From the NCBI RefSeq assembly GCF_938045595.1, contig NZ_CALIBB010000167.1, forward strand, positions 1 to 8,555: DNA of 8,555 bases. Direction: 5' to 3'. This DNA comes from an uncultured Campylobacter sp. Lineage in GTDB: Bacteria > Campylobacterota > Campylobacteria > Campylobacterales > Campylobacteraceae. A model generated the notes under the pieces. It was not told the DNA's origin. It made no database searches and worked only from the letters and a program-made list of their open reading frames with translations. The position numbers were made by a program, and so were the translations under genes. Below are positions 7,215 to 8,555 of the stretch, in pieces (position 1 is the first letter of the stretch; every line of letters starts with the position of its first letter).

Positions 7215-8516
7215 CTATCTTATGCTAAGTCCTTCGTCCAGGTATTTGATGACGGGGTAGATAAATAGCTCTATTACGCGCCTTTTGCCTACTTTTACTT
7301 CGGCAGTTACGCTCATACCGGGCTCGATCTCCTTTTTGATCCCATCTACGATCAAAAATGTAGAATCGGGTCTAATCTTTACTTCGTAAATTTCTCCCAG
7401 CTTCTCGTCATTTATCGCATCGTTTGCTATGTGGATGAGCTTACCTTCTAGCTTGCCGTATTTTTGAAAGTCAAAGGTCTGAACCTTAATCGCTACGCTT
7501 TGATTGTTTTCCAGATAGCCTATGTCTTTATTAAGCACGTTTGCTTTGATGATCAAAGGCTTATCGCTAGGCACTATAGAGATTAAATTTTCTTGATTTG
7601 TGATGGCGGTTCCTTGCGTATTTACAAGTAGCTTTCCTACAAAGCCGTCAACGGGAGAGGAGATGATCTGCTGTCTGGTTTGAAACAAGATCGCGTTGAT
7701 CTCCGCCTTTAGCGAGCTTGCTTCTTTCTGCTTGGCTAGCATCTCATCGAGCCATTTAGATATGTTTTGGCTTTTAAAGGCCTCAAGCTCTTTGGCTAGC
7801 TCGTCTAAATTTGCCCTTTGCTCGGCAAGCTTCTCTTTTGAAATTTTAAGATTGGAGTTTAGCTCGATTACCTTGGATTTGAGCTCATATAGATCTCTGC
7901 GCGCTATTATATCTTTTACTTTATTTAGATTACTTAGTCTTGCTTCATCTATCTTTAAAATTCCGCTTAGCCTCTCTACCTCTAAATTAGTAGAGTTTAT
8001 TCCCATTTGCAGAGCTTGCATTTTTAGATTATAGACATTTATACTCTCTTCGTAATTTGATTTTTGCGTATTGTATAAGCTAAGCTCATCTGCGCTGATA
8101 TTAGCGTCCAGACTCCTGCCCGAACTTAGAGCGTCGAGCCTTTTTATCGAGTATTCAAGTAGCGCCAAGCTCTCTTGCTTGGTGGATAAATTTACCGTAG
8201 AGACGCTAGGATCGATTAAGATTAGATGATCGCCCTTTTTTACTCTATCGCCCTCTTTTACTAAAATTTTAGAGACGACGCCGCTTTCGAGAGATTTTAA
8301 AATTTTAATCTCGCCGTCGGGCACGACCTTGCCGTTAGCGCTTACTACGATATCCACTTTAGCAAATACCATCCACAGCAAGGCAAATATCAAAGCCCCG
8401 CAAGCTATCCATAAGATAGATCTTCCTAGCGGGTTTTGCGGAGCATCCTCTATCTCGATTAAAAGAGGCTTGAACTCGTTTGAATCATCCTCTATTCTTT
8501 TGAAAATTTTTAGCAT
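7215..8516 (-). CDS. HlyD-family membrane fusion (periplasmic adaptor) protein
   Basis: A 433-residue adaptor linking an inner-membrane ABC exporter to the outer membrane channel. It has a cytoplasmic N-terminus (1-31), one membrane segment (about 32-54, ILWIACGALIFALLWMVF), and a first lipoyl half-motif (about 64-104, SLESGVVSKILVKEGDRVKKG). A long alpha-helical hairpin (about 112-285) follows, then the second lipoyl half (SSPVDGFVGKLLVNTQGTAI), a beta-barrel region, and the HlyD-type ending (EPGMSVTAEVKVGKRRVIEL). Length and order match type I secretion adaptors rather than shorter drug-efflux ones. The ATG at 8516 follows a GGGA motif by 6 bases. The preceding gene presumably encodes the ABC exporter, but only about 40 bases upstream are visible. 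With the TolC-like and RTX genes on the same strand, it probably serves RTX export. Confidence 0.95.
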   Translation of the reverse strand: MLKIFKRIEDDSNEFKPLLIEIEDAPQNPLGRSILWIACGALIFALLWMVFAKVDIVVSANGKVVPDGEIKILKSLESGVVSKILVKEGDRVKKGDHLILIDPSVSTVNLSTKQESLALLEYSIKRLDALSSGRSLDANISADELSLYNTQKSNYEESINVYNLKMQALQMGINSTNLEVERLSGILKIDEARLSNLNKVKDIIARRDLYELKSKVIELNSNLKISKEKLAEQRANLDELAKELEAFKSQNISKWLDEMLAKQKEASSLKAEINAILFQTRQQIISSPVDGFVGKLLVNTQGTAITNQENLISIVPSDKPLIIKANVLNKDIGYLENNQSVAIKVQTFDFQKYGKLEGKLIHIANDAINDEKLGEIYEVKIRPDSTFLIVDGIKKEIEPGMSVTAEVKVGKRRVIELFIYPVIKYLDEGLSIR

Positions 8517-8555
8517 TGTTTATCCCGCCCTGCCCTTCGACCTATCCTAGCTGCT

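Noticed and set aside
7696..8550. Plus-strand open frames opposite the HlyD-like gene (7696-8034, 8329-8550)
   Set aside because: They are antisense shadows of a well-recognised adaptor gene with no independent support.
8542..8555. Possible C-terminal codons of an upstream ABC exporter (QLG then TAG)
   Set aside because: Only a few codons are visible, and another frame is open through to a TAA overlapping the hlyD-like start, so neither frame nor product can be assigned.

Overview
The window looks like an accessory locus of a Campylobacter-type epsilonproteobacterium. The evidence is AT-rich DNA full of AAATTTTA-like runs, lysine-, serine- and leucine-rich proteins with heavy AAA, TTA and GAT use, AT-rich spacers, and families common in oral Campylobacter species. 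The genus is an inference and no species is claimed. Every convincing gene lies on the minus strand, so the locus reads from right to left.

Layout in transcription order: (1) 8516-7215, an HlyD-type membrane fusion protein whose upstream neighbour (an ABC exporter would be expected) lies outside the window. (2) 7214-6039, a 1.18 kb stretch with no convincing gene. It holds a perfect 14-bp inverted repeat and a probable decayed IS3-type transposase tail. (3) 6038-4170, a TolC-family outer membrane channel with a TTG start and an unusual ~180-residue Lys/Ser/Thr/Gln-rich N-terminal extension containing a 26-residue repeat. (4) 4169-3786, a 384-bp spacer. (5) 3785-3162, a small secreted cysteine-rich protein resembling Sel1/Hcp-type repeat proteins. 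(6) 3150-2473, a Lys/Glu-rich 225-residue frame whose ribosome-binding site overlaps the stop codon of gene 5. (7) 2491 to the left edge, a long RTX frame that runs out of the window.

Frames 6 and 7 overlap by a few codons. Frame 7 has no believable start, and adding a single base at the junction gives one continuous protein of at least about 1050 residues. They are therefore best read as one RTX gene split by a frameshift (mutation or sequence error). The RTX part carries a FrpC-type calcium-dependent self-processing module beginning at an Asp-Pro bond, then a linker region, then GGxGxD nonapeptide blocks separated by a hemolysin-type calcium-binding-related domain. The left edge enters a second copy of a 606-bp (202-residue) unit.

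Taken together this is a type I secretion locus (fusion protein, outer membrane channel, presumably an ABC exporter to the right) placed beside its likely substrate, a large calcium-binding surface or secreted protein predicted to cut itself at Asp-Pro once outside the cell. The cysteine-rich periplasmic protein, translationally coupled to the RTX gene, is the least understood component. No HlyC-type acyltransferase is present in the window.
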